Source: Ligustrum vulgare (lineage: Eukaryota > Streptophyta > Magnoliopsida > Lamiales > Oleaceae). Taken from it: a stretch of DNA of 64,000 nt. Below, in pieces: positions 20,131-30,915 of the stretch. A program made the translations under genes and the position numbers. Below the pieces are notes generated by a model that was not told the origin of the DNA, searched no databases, and saw nothing but the letters and a program-made list of their open reading frames with translations. The DNA lies in contig OY743174.1 in the NCBI GenBank assembly GCA_963555705.1, positions 61,154,234-61,218,233 on the forward strand. The letters are read 5' to 3'. Within the stretch, counting starts at the first letter, position 1; the number at the start of each line of letters is the position of its first letter.

Positions 20131-21630
20131 TGATAAGTGTATTTTATACACTTATTTGTATGTCTAAATTAGGATTAATTATTGTCGTTTGGGAATATTT
20201 GCTATTTAATTTATGTTTATTTGTTTATCTTTCAGAAAATGTCCCAATTGAAGAAGAATGAAGCAATTAATGGAAAAATGACACGATTGGATGTTAATTG
20301 GAGCTAAATTGGACAAGTGAGGAGTTTGTGACAACAACCGGAAAACATGCTTGGTGCCAAAGTGACTAAATCAGAGGTTGGGAGGACCTAATTGAATGAA
20401 TCAAGAGCTTGAATGGTCAAACCGAGAAGAAGATAAAGTTTGGGGACTAAATTGCAACAATTGAAAGTTGAGGACTGAAGGTGCAATTAAAAGTCAGGGA
20501 CTAACTTGCACAGCCGGAAGAAGATGAAGTCGCGATCGCTGGATACGTGCCACGCGATCGCGAGATGATGCGAAAATATAACCCGAGAGTAAAAGGGTTT
20601 TCCACGCGAGCGCCGGCCATTAGCCCACGCGATCGCGTGCTTGTCCGACTGGGCCGCAGATCAGATTTTTCTCGCGATTTTTGACAGGCTCTGGGCTTTT
20701 TGACCTAGGTTTTCTCCAAAACCTATATATACAACATAAGAGGCACGAAATTCAGACCTTTGCCTCTCCATAGAAAGAGCCACAACAGAGATTTTACATC
20801 AAATTCTTGGGGAATTAAGCATCGCAAAGGGGCGTGAATTGAAGATAATTGAAGAATTGAGACTTGGTGCATGCTTTCCTTTCTTCTTATTGTTTTCAAT
20901 GAACGTTTTACTTTATTGTTTATGCTTTTTAATCATGATGTGTAACTAAATATAACGTTGGGATGAACGATGTAGCCTAGTTAATTATTTTAATTCCAAA
21001 TTCCTTTATTTTAGTAATTCGTTGCATGTATTGATTTATTATTGTTCTTAATGCTTGAATTGCTTGATCACCAATTCATGATTTATTAAGTTATTTCCAT
21101 AATCCGAGAGGTGAGTTAATAATTTAGAACGTGGTAATAAATCCGGTAATTGAACAAGAGATAGAGATATACTCGTGTTATTATTGTGGTCATGTGTGAA
21201 TTCTTGTGTGTTATGCATCTAGATAAGGAATATTCGGACCCTCAGTAGAGATACATGGTTGACTTATTTAGGTAGAATTGATTTAAACTCGAGAGAGGAA
21301 TTTCAATATACATTAGTGAATTCGACCGAATGCATATTTAGAAAATAAAATCTGGAATTGGAATTGATTTAATTGGCTAGGTGAAATCGTGAATCCCAAC
21401 CACTTTACAATCATACTTGAAAACAAAACAATTTCACAATTCTTTTTTTTAATTCATCTTCTTAGTTTTAATTTAAAACATAAAATTCATTGGTCTGTTC
21501 AAATAAAGTTTAGAACTGAAATATTTCGGTAATTAATAGCAGTCCTCGTGGGAACGATAATCCGGACTCTAAGGTCCACTTTATTACTTGATTGCGATAT
21601 CGTACACTTTCGATCTCAAATTGCACAACA
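20131..21630 (+). repeat. 5' LTR, family C
   Basis: 1500 bp beginning TGATAAGTGTATTTTATACA and ending TTGCACAACA, with the PBS seven bases on. It shares only the terminal TGATAAGTG and the overall layout with families A/B. TATATATAC at about 20724-20732 is the likely TATA box. Confidence 0.85.
20532..20636 (+). promoter_or_regulatory. GCGATCGC palindrome array in family C LTR
   Basis: GCGATCGC cores at 20532, 20554 and 20629 and a decayed copy (ACGCGAGCGCC) near 20604. Pairs are 22-23 bp apart with a period of about 75 bp. The last is embedded in a longer perfect palindrome CACGCGATCGCGTG (20626-20639). The array lies about 90 bp before the TATA box, as in families A and B. Confidence 0.75.
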
Positions 21631-21636
21631 AGTTTT

Positions 21637-21654
21637 TGGCGCCGTTGCCGGGGA
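21637..21654 (+). other. Primer-binding site, tRNA-Asp type, family C
   Basis: TGGCGCCGTTGCCGGGGA, full match to the tRNA-Asp complement, six bases after the LTR. Confidence 0.88.
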
Positions 21655-21821
21655 CTGTTTTTATATTAATATCGATACCAATTAGTTCTTGCTTTAGTTT
21701 GAATTTGTATTTGTATTTTTTATTATTTTTATTACTATTTATTTTTATCTTTTTTAGTTGTGAATTGACTCCTTCTCAGGTATTGAATGAATATTGAGAT
21801 AGTTGGAGGCAACACAGCAAG

Positions 21822-22604
21822 ATGGCAGCAAACAATAATCAATGGCTCTTTGATCGAACGGCAGTTCAAACGTATCTGATGTGTGATTTCTGTTGGGGAA
21901 ATCATGTTGTATTCGATTGCCCTATTGCACCCAAGGATGCTATATGGAAGGCTGATTGCTGTGGGAATTATTATATGGTAGAGCAGGAGTGTCCACCAAT
22001 ACATGCAGTTCAAGCTGAAACTGAAGATTTTGACAATGAAGATTTGATAAACCAGGAATTGCAAAAACAACAAGCTGAAATTAAGAAGTTGATGGACAAG
22101 TGGACAGTAAGCATGATAGAGAGTCAGCCATTGCCATTACCAGAAATTCAGGTGCAGAGATCAGAAGAGCCAAACAAATTGGTTGAAACAGTTGAAGAAA
22201 AAGAAGAAGAAATTGAAAGAGTGGATCAACCAGAAGAAAATAGCTGCCATGAAGATATCCTTGTCCAACTGTCAACGATGCAAAATCAGGACATCGAGCT
22301 CGAGGAGACTTCAATCAAAGTGGAAGAACAATTGAAGAACGAGGAGTTGATCACAGAAAAGCAGACACTTAAGGGTGCCGAAGTTACAATGCAATCCTCC
22401 AGATTCAATGATTGGGCGAGAATTGATTTCATCATTGGTGATGAAGAAATAATTGAAGTCTACATTTTGAAAGTTGAATCGAGTGGAGAGGTTAAAACTT
22501 ATGACATGGGCAAGGTACATTTTTTGAGCTTAAATGCACTTTGGAACAAATTTGACATTCACAAACAAAGACGGTCATCAAAAACTCTCTTTAAAGTTCC
22601 TTGA
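21822..22604 (+). CDS. Family C single ORF, zinc-knuckle-like, acidic
   Basis: 260 codons, intact, starting MAANNNQW. Near the N-terminus is CDFCWGNHVVFDCP (residues 21-34), a CX2CX3HX4C variant of the gag zinc knuckle, followed by a Cys pair and CPP. The middle is Glu-rich and probably coiled coil (about residues 65-180). The C-terminal 80 residues end in a basic tail. There is no capsid block, no protease motif and no pol. It occupies the place of gag: after the PBS and before the post-gag hairpin. It could be a remnant or specialised nucleic-acid-binding product; function unknown. Confidence 0.6.
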   Translation: MAANNNQWLFDRTAVQTYLMCDFCWGNHVVFDCPIAPKDAIWKADCCGNYYMVEQECPPIHAVQAETEDFDNEDLINQELQKQQAEIKKLMDKWTVSMIESQPLPLPEIQVQRSEEPNKLVETVEEKEEEIERVDQPEENSCHEDILVQLSTMQNQDIELEETSIKVEEQLKNEELITEKQTLKGAEVTMQSSRFNDWARIDFIIGDEEIIEVYILKVESSGEVKTYDMGKVHFLSLNALWNKFDIHKQRRSSKTLFKVP

Positions 22605-22650
22605 AAAATCAGGTAAAAAGTCGGGCTTTAGACTTAAAACGGAGCGCTTG

Positions 22651-22666
22651 TTGGGAGGCAACCCAA
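22651..22666 (+). other. Post-gag RNA hairpin, family C version
   Basis: TTGGG, loop AGGCAA, CCCAA, preceded by GCGCTTG, starting 46 bases after the ORF stop. Relative to families A/B, the C-G pair next to GGG/CCC is replaced by T-A and the next pair remains T-A. The loop and the GGG/CCC part are unchanged. Confidence 0.65.
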
Positions 22667-23007
22667 TTTTTCTCCCCTTTTATTTATTACACTTTCATAA
22701 TTTATTTATTTGCTGAATTTTAGATATATGCATGGTAGGAATTGTGTTTAAGTGTTTTGCATGTTTCATGTTAAGAGCACTTGGGCATAATAGTCTATTA
22801 TTGCATATTTAGGTATGTTTTTTTTGATTTTGCATGTTTATATTAGACTAGGTTTTTAATCATCATTCCAAACTCACACACACACTAGTTTGGATCATGA
22901 AGTTAATGTTTGAAAAATCATTGCATCGATCATGAAGTGATTAGAGGGATAAAAATGATTTTGAATTTCAAAAATAGGAAAAAAATTTCATTATTCCTGT
23001 GAACTAC

Positions 23008-23114
23008 GCGATCGCGAGCCTATAGGCTCTAGCGATCGCGACAATGCATTAAAAAATCAACAGATTATTTAACCGTGAACCACGCGATCGCTGGCACTCC
23101 AGCCAAGCGATCGC
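23008..23114 (+). repeat. GCGATCGC palindrome array, internal, family C
   Basis: Cores at 23008, 23032, 23084 and 23107: pairs 23-24 bp apart, period 75-76 bp, the same as in the family C LTR. Between the first two lies another palindrome (GAGCCTATAGGCTC). Confidence 0.85.
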
Positions 23115-24590
23115 GTGGGTACTCTGGGACAATAATCGGCAGTTTAAGTGTTTTTCCTCATTCTTTCAACTTTAAACATTACAAACTCGTTTTCTCCCCC
23201 CTAATCACCTCATATTTGATCTTACATTTTGTGTGCATGTCATCACCACCTAGTTGCATCAATATCATTGCTATTTCCCGCATCCAAATCAATCAAAGGT
23301 ATGTAATTCTTCACTTGAAACTTACTTTACTCAAATGTATGAAATTTTCTTTGAGTTCTTCTACCTAGAAATTGTGAATTGTGAAGAATGGGCTTAGGTT
23401 AGTGGTTGGAGAGTGTGATTTGTGGTTTAGTAGACAAAAATTTTGGGTTCATTCATGCCTCCAACCCTATGCATATCCATTGATTTTTGCAATGCCCATT
23501 TAGTGTTTGATGAAATGCCTCAAAGATGTTCTTGTGCTAATTTTAGAAATTTATTCGAGCATTTATCTTCATGACATGTTTATCATTGATTGTGTGTATT
23601 TAGTTCAAGATTTAGTTCACTACATTGCATGAAAATCATGAAAACCAACATTGCACCATGGCAGCCCCATTGCAAGGCCACTGCAGGCCATTGCACCCTG
23701 AAAACTGCTTCACGTCACCTACTTCTCCACATAGTTTCATGACACTATTGACCTTCAAACGAGCTGAATTTTTAATATATTGTTGATCATGCTGTGAACT
23801 TTAAAGTATCAAAAGATGGCTCGGAAAAATTTATGTTTTTCTAGGCGACGTCAAGGCTTGAATGTGTGTGTTCAACCAATTTTGAAAATTCAAAATTTTG
23901 CTTTAACTTTAGTTTGGGGGTGTGGTACTGAACTTCCATTATTTCTTATTGATGTTTATGACTTTTAATATTACTTATCTCTTATTTGCAAGGTAAACAT
24001 CAGTCAAGACACATCCGATCAAGTTGGGCAAGGCAAGAAATAGGGTCAAATTCATCCAACATCATTTCAAATTGAAGCATCAAGACTACAATGAGACATC
24101 TCCTCTACACTTGGGAAGTTCTCGTTCTCTTTCTTTTGTCAAGTTTTGCATATTCTTACTTATTTATGTGGCAAAACATTGACGACAATGTTCATTTCTA
24201 GTTTGGGGGTGGATCTCATTATTTCCATATTATTACTCTTCATTCTATTTTATTGGGATAAAAAAAAATTAAAATTTGAAAATTGAAAACTTTGTTGACA
24301 TGTTTATTGCCTAGGATATAATATGAATCAATTTGTGTTTAAGCTTGAAAATTGGACAACATGAAAGCATGAACTTATTTTTGAACTAGTTATGTTTTGC
24401 TAGATTCATACTTATTGCGCACATAGCCAGTGTTAGATAATTGCTTGTGTGAGTGATTTTGTTTAATACATGTGGGGCAAAGTTTTATGCAATTTGAACT
24501 TAGAAATGACTTGAAAAGCCCTGAACTTAGATTGTTAGACATCCCACCCCTAAATTAGAACCAATCATGCTAAAAGGCGAGTTTGGGGGT
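23115..24590 (+). other. 3' non-coding region, family C
   Basis: No recognisable gene. G-rich polypurine-like tracts (TTTGGGGGTG) are near 23922, 24201 and 24570, each after text resembling the families A/B 3' region. GACGACAATG near 24181 parallels the GAGGACAATG motif there. It ends where CACTA coding resumes. Confidence 0.55.
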
Positions 24591-24675
24591 AAAATGGTTA
24601 GAATTTGTGTGTATTGACGGGTTGGAGGTCTTTGGTTCTTGGTTTTGCACTTTCGTCATTACAGTTTTGTGTCCA

Positions 24676-25236
24676 AATGTGGAGATCGAGAGGATATATG
24701 CATGTCCAAATGATTGTATACTTATTGAAATGAGTACAAGGACTTGCGTCTATGTCCAAAGTGTGGGGCATCAAGGTATAAGCGAAAGAACGTGAACGAT
24801 AATTGTGATGATAAGAAAAGCCCTTCGGCAAAGGTGTTATGATACCTACCCGTAATACCAAGATTTAAACGTTTGTTTGCCAATGCAAAGGACGGAAAGA
24901 ACATGTGGTGGCATGCTGATGGGAAAAAAGAAGATGGAAAACTAAGACACGTGACTGATTCTCCGCAATGGAGGAACATTAATAGGTTGTTTCCTGAATT
25001 TGGGGGCGAATATAGAAATCTTAGGTTGGGACTATGTACAGATGGGATGAACCCGTATGGAACATGAGTAGTCGACATAGCACTTGGCCGATTCTTTTGA
25101 CGATTTACAATCTTCCTCTTTGGTTATGTATGAAGCGCAAGTATATCATATTGTCTTTGTTATAGATGGTGCAGAAGTGTTCTATCTTCCAGGCCATCTC
25201 AATACCACACCACAGTGGGGGAAGCTATTGGAAGCT
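24676..25236 (+). pseudogene. CACTA TNP2-type transposase core fragment
   Basis: Conserved transposase blocks in order: IYACPNDCIL, a C-x2-C-type site with ASRYKRKNV (shifted frame), PRFKRLFANAKDGKNMWWH, a GKLRHVTDSPQW block (about 24934-24972), NLRLGLCTDGMNP, then WPILLTIYNLPLWLCMKRK. These belong to the TNP2 (PF02992-type) transposases of CACTA elements. Several frameshifts are needed and the middle of the usual protein is missing before LPGHLNTTPQW. A solo LTR then interrupts the element at 25237. Confidence 0.8.
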
Positions 25237-26709
25237 TGATAAGTGTTATATTAACGTTTATTTTATACACTTATATCCTTGAATACGCCATAATGTGATT
25301 CTATCTAAGTATTATTAATGCATTTTATGTTTTATATTGTATAGGATCATAAAAGAAGAGAAAAGAAGAAAAAGGACCAAAATGCACTCAAAACTGAAGT
25401 TTGGGGACCTAGGTGCAAATAAAAGTCACGGCCGTAAGGTAACATGTGTTACGGCCGTAAGAGTGTTAATATTGTTAAGAAATATGCAGAGACACAATTA
25501 CGGCCGTGAATGGGTATGTCACGGTCGTAACCTTCTAAAAGAAGAAAATTGCAGAAACATAGTTACGGCCGTAAATCAGAAGTCACAGCCGTAACTTCAA
25601 TTTGCGAGAATTATGCAGAAACCGTGTTACGGCCGTAAAAGGAAATTCACGGCCGTAACTATTCTAGTCAAAAATTCCCATATTTCAATTCTTTCCATAA
25701 TTTTGGATTTCTTGGTCCCAAAGCTAGGGCACGAAATTGAGGCTATAAAAAGGGAATTTCATGACAAGAAAAAGAGACTTTTATTATTGTGAAAGAGGCT
25801 AGACATTGAGGAAAATTGAGAGAAAAATATAGAGCATTCGTTGGAGATTTTCAAGCGCAAGAACACAACAACAATGAAATTCATGAAGCAACTTGAAGAA
25901 CCTACCACAACCATGCTAGGCTAAATTCCATATCTTGTTCAAAGGGGAAGTTGTGTCAATTCAATTATGTTATTTTATCTTCCTACAAATTAGTAGCGTG
26001 AATTTATTCCTTTATTTCAATTGTTGAATTATTATGTTTTAATTGTTCATTGAGTTTATTTGATTAATAGTTTAATTTGGCCAATTGGATTATTGATCGT
26101 TGAATTCATGATTATGCTATGTTTAGATTCTTGATCCGTAATTGTCATTGAATCTTTACTTTAGTAGCAAATAAATCTCGTGCAGGTTTAGTAATAATTC
26201 GACTTGGATTGTTTAATTCGAGCTTGTGTAATTAACGATCAAATTCAATCCATTCTTCTAAATTTTCATACTAGTCGTGCATTAAATCCTAAGAGCTTGT
26301 TTAGGACTGTCCATGACTAGAATTGGTTCAAAGAGCTTATTTTGAATTAATACACATAAGGAAGAATTTAGATAATCAGAGCTTATTGATTATTTATGAT
26401 TGATAATTGAATTAGGAATAGAAACACGTTACAAGGAAATGTATAACATTAATTGAGGGTACAACCGAACCCGAGAACAAGATTTCTTATTATATTAATT
26501 CTCTAGTCATATTTAATTATTTATTTTTATGCATATTTTCTGTTCAAGCAATTTCAAACAACAAACCCCCCCATTCCATTCTAATTGATCGAACTAAAAT
26601 TAGTTTCCGTTCCTCGTGGGATCGACCCTTACTCTCACTACTACATTATTAATTAATATTTGGTGAGTAAGGAATTATTTATTATTTTGGTGCATTGCGA
26701 CACGCATCA
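25237..26709 (+). repeat. Solo LTR, family A
   Basis: 1473 bp TGATAAG...GCATCA flanked by perfect target duplications AAGCT (25232-25236 and 26710-26714). No internal sequence, so it arose by LTR-LTR recombination. TATAAAAAG at 25744-25752. Palindrome array (about 25426-25658) has eight copies, more diverged than in the other copies (TCACGGTCGTAA, TCACAGCCGTAA). Confidence 0.93.
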
Positions 26710-26714
26710 AAGCT

Positions 26715-28265
26715 TCTTTCAATGGTCTAAGGAATTGGTGATTTTTGAAGAGGTAATAACATTTAATTATATAAAAGTTTCTATTTCTTTTTAATTTGTA
26801 TTAGACGTGTTATGATGATAAAATTGTCTTATTACAGGAAGATGCACCAAAACGGTAAAAAGATCTAACGAAAGGAAAACGTCTCAGAGTTTCAAATTTT
26901 CATTTACCCAGCGACCTGCGATTGTTGACGATGAGACGGTATAACGTCTGAGTGATAAATGCAAAATGTTACACACTCTGATCCTTTGATTGCCTGTTAG
27001 TGATGACTTCTATCGAGTGACCGTAGATCACTCTGTGTTCAATTGTACGTTTGACGATGGTACTTTTGTTACAGTCGGAGATATCACCGATTTGCTTACG
27101 ATGCAATGGTTGGATACATATATCCAACAAGTATTTTCATTTTAAGAATTCTGACCACAAATTATAAGTTCAATTTAATTAAATCATTATTTTATTTCTA
27201 TTTCTTACTTTTACTTGTTTTAGGTACCTCCATAAATTGTGTCAGCAATACGGTATTGAATCAATTTGATTCATGTCTCCGACACACATTGCGTCGATTA
27301 CGGTCAAAATAAATGTGAATGGAGTTGTAACTTATATGGCCGACACCATGAATGCAATGCAATCTAAGAAATTCATTCTAGCACTGTATTTTCAGGAGTA
27401 AGACCACTGATATTCTCTCATTTTTTACTTAAGTTGATTCATATGATGTTTAAAGTTGTATTTCGACGTACATAATACGTAGGAATCACTTGATATTGCA
27501 AGTGATTTCTCCTCAGAAGAATACGGTGCACTTCTTGGATTTAGCTGCTGCATCAAAGCATGACATTGATATCAAACAGATATTGAATACGTAAGTAATT
27601 ATTTCCTTGATCATAATTTTCGTTTATAAGTGGTTAAGTTAGCATAATTTTTATGAAGTAATTGTGGAGTTTGTGGTGAAAGTGATTGTAGAGTTGTGGT
27701 GAAATTGATTGTGTTTTCTATAGCAAAGTCTCTCTACAGGTTGGATAAGTTCAATTTATAGGGGAGGAGACTCTGTCAAAAGTTATGTAAAAATTTGAGT
27801 CTTATTATTAATTTTTAACTTGTTCATATAATTTATTAAACTTTAGGGCTTTCAAAACGTATTGGGCATATGGAAGCCTTAGAACAAAAATGAATACAAC
27901 GTAGAAAAATATAAAGGTATGAGAACGCAGATTTAAAATTATTACAGATGTTTGAATTATTTCAATATTTTATTTAGTTTGATTATTAATGTTCGTTTAC
28001 AATTTTAGAATTTCAGTGTCCTCGGTAAACTGAGGTTTTGAGTGTGGCTATTACGTTATGAGAAATATGTATGAGATAGTCACAGATCACTTTCAACTCG
28101 AGTCGTTAGAAAATGTACAAGTTAGAAGAATGAGAATTTTTAATTATGACTTTATATTTTATTAACAAATAAATAATTGTTCATTTTAATTGGTTGTAGG
28201 CATTTAAAGAATACTACTCAACGGAAGAAATCGTGGAGATTCAAAACTTATGGGCAAAATACTTT
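26715..28265 (+). pseudogene. Ulp1-like C48 cysteine protease of the CACTA element
   Basis: Scattered exon-like blocks in plus orientation. One block encodes a segment with ISPQKNTVHFLDL (about 27500-27545). Further on are AFKTYW, CPRQ, then ECGYYVMRNMYEIV (about 28040-28081), which contains the catalytic-cysteine box (C-G-Y-Y) of Ulp1/SENP-type proteases, then an EEIVEIQNLW block near the end. Plant CACTA and some Mutator-like elements carry such proteases. Stops and frameshifts separate the blocks. The original exon structure is unclear. Confidence 0.7.
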
Positions 28266-28444
28266 GTTGATGTGTGTATGTAAATCTTTTTCATTCAAAT
28301 TTGCATTTACATATTTGTATAACAAATTAACAATCTTGTAAATATAATTATTTTTTATTTAATTCTATTACGAATATGTCGATTATCTATATTCGATGAT
28401 GATATATTTGGTGATGTAAGTATGTGGATAATGTTAAGATGATC

Positions 28445-28690
28445 GCAGGCCACACTCATGTGATTGCACCTGCGGTGACATATGTCATGACCGCAGTGAC
28501 CTGAATCTTTGCAGGCCACGTTCAGGTGATTGCACCTACAGTGACATAGGTCATTGCAAGTTATGACCTGCAGTGACCTGGGTCATTGCAGACCACTTTC
28601 AACCGACGCGTCTGCATCATATACATCGTTTCCACAATCGACACATATTATTTTTTACAATCAACGCGAATGAACCTGCCTGTACTAGTG
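28445..28690 (+). repeat. CACTA right subterminal repeats and terminus
   Basis: Two direct repeats start with GCAGGCCAC at 28445 and 28511 (66-bp period), containing GTGATTGCACCT and GTGACCTG motifs; further GTGACCTG units follow, then AACCGACGCG, then the end TACTAGTG at 28690. The left subterminal region has a different repeat; only the AACCGACG motif is shared. Confidence 0.6.
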
Positions 28691-28912
28691 TTTCTAGATA
28701 AACCCTCCTCTTGGTTAATAATAGCAAGCCAAGTTGCACTTTCCATCGCTGTCATCTTATCCTGTAGGCATTTTGACTGCCGAACAAGTTTGTGGATCTT
28801 GGCAATGTCAAGGGACGTGTTTGATCACGGACTTTCCAGGCCTTTTTCAAATCATGTATCTTCTTGTAAGGGGGAGGCCCTTGAATCTCGATCAGTAGAC
28901 AAATCCAATTGA
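28691..28912 (-). pseudogene. EIN3/EIL-like transcription factor fragment, DNA-binding part
   Basis: On the minus strand this encodes QGPPPYKKIHDLKKAWKV, then [24 protein letters not shown] and [15 protein letters not shown], signature text of the EIN3 DNA-binding domain. Five codons are missing after KAWKV and a frameshift lies near 28808. The next codons continue at 7595 on the other side of the CACTA element. The upstream N-terminal domain is not found to the right, so this was a fragment or single exon before the transposon arrived. Confidence 0.85.
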
Positions 28913-28934
28913 GAGTATGTGGATGTGCATAATG

Positions 28935-28937
<3 letters not shown>

Positions 28938-28968
<31 letters not shown>

Positions 28969-30857
28969 GCTTACTGCTATTTTGTATAAGAAGATAATAA
29001 GAGAGAAGCAAAGCTGCCAAGAAATGGGTAGTGGGGTAAGTTTCAATTTTACTGTGCAGCTGGCTCAAATACGTTATTTATATTTAAAAGGACAATTTCT
29101 TAAATTTATATCATAATCACCCCTATGCTTTTATTACTCATAAAATTCATATAATTCATATAAAAGATTAAAAGGTGAAATAGGAAGATGGTGATCTGTT
29201 GCATTTCTTCTTGACTCGAGTATGGTTGTCAAGTTAGGGAGCAGACAATATAATATAGAAAGGGTTTCAAACATTTTACCTAAAAGAATTTTATCAAATT
29301 CAACTTTGGAAAGATCATTAGTGCATATGTAATTGTAATCGACACATTTAAAGTTCAACATTCCATCATTTTTATATAGACTAACAATTTAATTGCCTCT
29401 TTTATCTTCTCTAGACTCTTAACACAATTTGCTTGTAAAAGTTTTTTGTTTTTGAAATAAAATAGTGATTTGAAAAAATGTGTGGTTAAAAATTGTGCTT
29501 CAACCTTAGCATAGAGTAAGTTGACCGACTCTTACGTGACTTCTTCCGTCTTTGGGACGATTTAGTGAACTCGCGTTAGGAAATTTCGATTGGGTTTCAA
29601 ATATACTCCCAAGAAAACCCTTGGAGAAAATATCAAGAAATCCTTTGAGAAAAATATAAAGACGACACTGGTTTTGCCCAAAACTGGAGATTTTCCTCTA
29701 TATGAATTTTTTAACAATTATAAAGTATTATTCACACACTGAAACTCCCAATAACAACCTACTCATTTTTGCATGCATATTTCACCAAATGTTTGTTGAA
29801 TTTGTTTATTGCTTATGATATAGTTTGAATTAACTTTGTTCTTTAGTTAATCGTCAATTATTAGGTAATTGTGATTAAAATATTGACTAATTGTGATCAA
29901 GAAAATGAGAAAGTAGTGAGCAATAAATAATATGCAACTAAAAATATTTGATTGCGACTATATTTGTAATTGTAACCAAAATTTGTGTCAGTTGTGACTT
30001 TGTGCGACTTTTGACGAGTACGGAATGTGATCGTTTGATTTATATCAACCTTGACTTTGTGTGATAAATTATATGGGTGATTGTGATCAATTGTGACGAT
30101 GAAGTTAGAGGATGAAGATGAAAAAAGAATTGTGGTCACATTCCACATAAGAAAAGTTTAAATTATTAGTTTGCAAGCATTTAGGCTGGAATTTCCCCAA
30201 GGAAACATATGTAAAATAATCAGGTTCACAGGTTAACGTGCCATATTTGAAAGAATTACATTCGAAGCAAGTATAATAGGAAGTCACACTGTAACACATC
30301 GCAAGAGAATGAATGTATACTACATTTAAACAATAACATTACATTTCATTAACCTACAGAATTCAAATCAGATAAGCAACAGCTCAACAGAACCTGTGTG
30401 CAAAGATTGAAGACATGTTCAAAAGTTTGTGCATATGTGAGAAAGGCGAAGGCATGTACTAATAGGAAAACATTGGTAAAACACAAGAATTTCAGGCAAT
30501 GAAGTTATTTCAATAGTACACACAAAATGTAAGCGTTACAAGACAAGGATTTCTCTGTCAATCAATGACCCTACTACATAAAGTTTGATATAAAGGATAT
30601 AAAGGAGACAGGAAATGTGAATCTCTGACCAAGTTAGAGTCCAAAAGTATCTACAATTCCTCATTTCTAAATTCTCAAAATGTAAGTGATCTATCAGAAC
30701 ACTGATGGTATGTTCTCTTCCACTCAAATACAGTAAAATAGATATAAAGACATATTTCAAATTATTTCGCTTGCTAATATTTTCTGGAAGTCTGACTTCT
30801 GAAAATTCGACAGAAGAACCAAAAGAGAATAGAAATGGAACTTTTCTGCATTATTTT
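28938..30857. other. No recognised gene; poly-T tract
   Basis: Starts with a run of 30 T (28938-28967). The rest is AT-rich and shows no protein family, TE terminus or RNA gene that I can recognise; ORFs are short and lack codon pattern. The stretch 30300-30560 looks like untranslated or intergenic DNA. Confidence 0.4.
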
Positions 30858-30880
30858 TGTAGCGACCAAGAAATTTCAAG

Positions 30881-30915
<35 letters not shown>

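Larger units (their letters stand above)
20131..24590 (+). mobile_element. Family C gag-less retrotransposon, 3' truncated
   Basis: Complete 5' LTR (20131-21630), tRNA-Asp PBS, one ORF (21822-22604), post-gag hairpin, palindrome array and long 3' non-coding region. No 3' LTR is found: CACTA transposase coding resumes by about 24676, so the end of the element was lost, probably with some CACTA sequence. The last element-like feature is a GAGTTTGGGGGT tract near 24570. The 5' flank is GTGAT (20126-20130). Boundary at the right is approximate. Confidence 0.75.
7596..28690 (+). mobile_element. CACTA (En/Spm-type) DNA transposon, nested and degraded
   Basis: Left end CACTAGCACA at 7596; right end TGTACTAGTG at 28681-28690, the inverted form of CACTAGTACA. 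The inverted match is short (about nine of ten bases). Subterminal repeats lie inside both ends. Between them, in plus orientation, are a transposase-associated domain (19772-20000), a TNP2 transposase block (24676-25236) and a Ulp1-like C48 protease (26715-28265). The flanks are the two halves of an EIN3-like pseudogene, which supports both boundaries. The 3-bp duplications are ATT (7593-7595) and TTT (28691-28693), one mismatch. About 17 kb of the 21 kb is later insertions. All coding parts are broken. Confidence 0.72.

Noticed and set aside
20532..20636. GCGATCGC as cyanobacterial HIP1 sequence or contamination
   Set aside because: The motif lies in a plant LTR element with tRNA-Asp PBS and TSD-like context and recurs at fixed spacing inside the same element.
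28938..28967. Poly-A tail of a processed EIN3 pseudogene
   Set aside because: The tract lies on the 5' side of the minus-strand gene fragment, not the 3' side.
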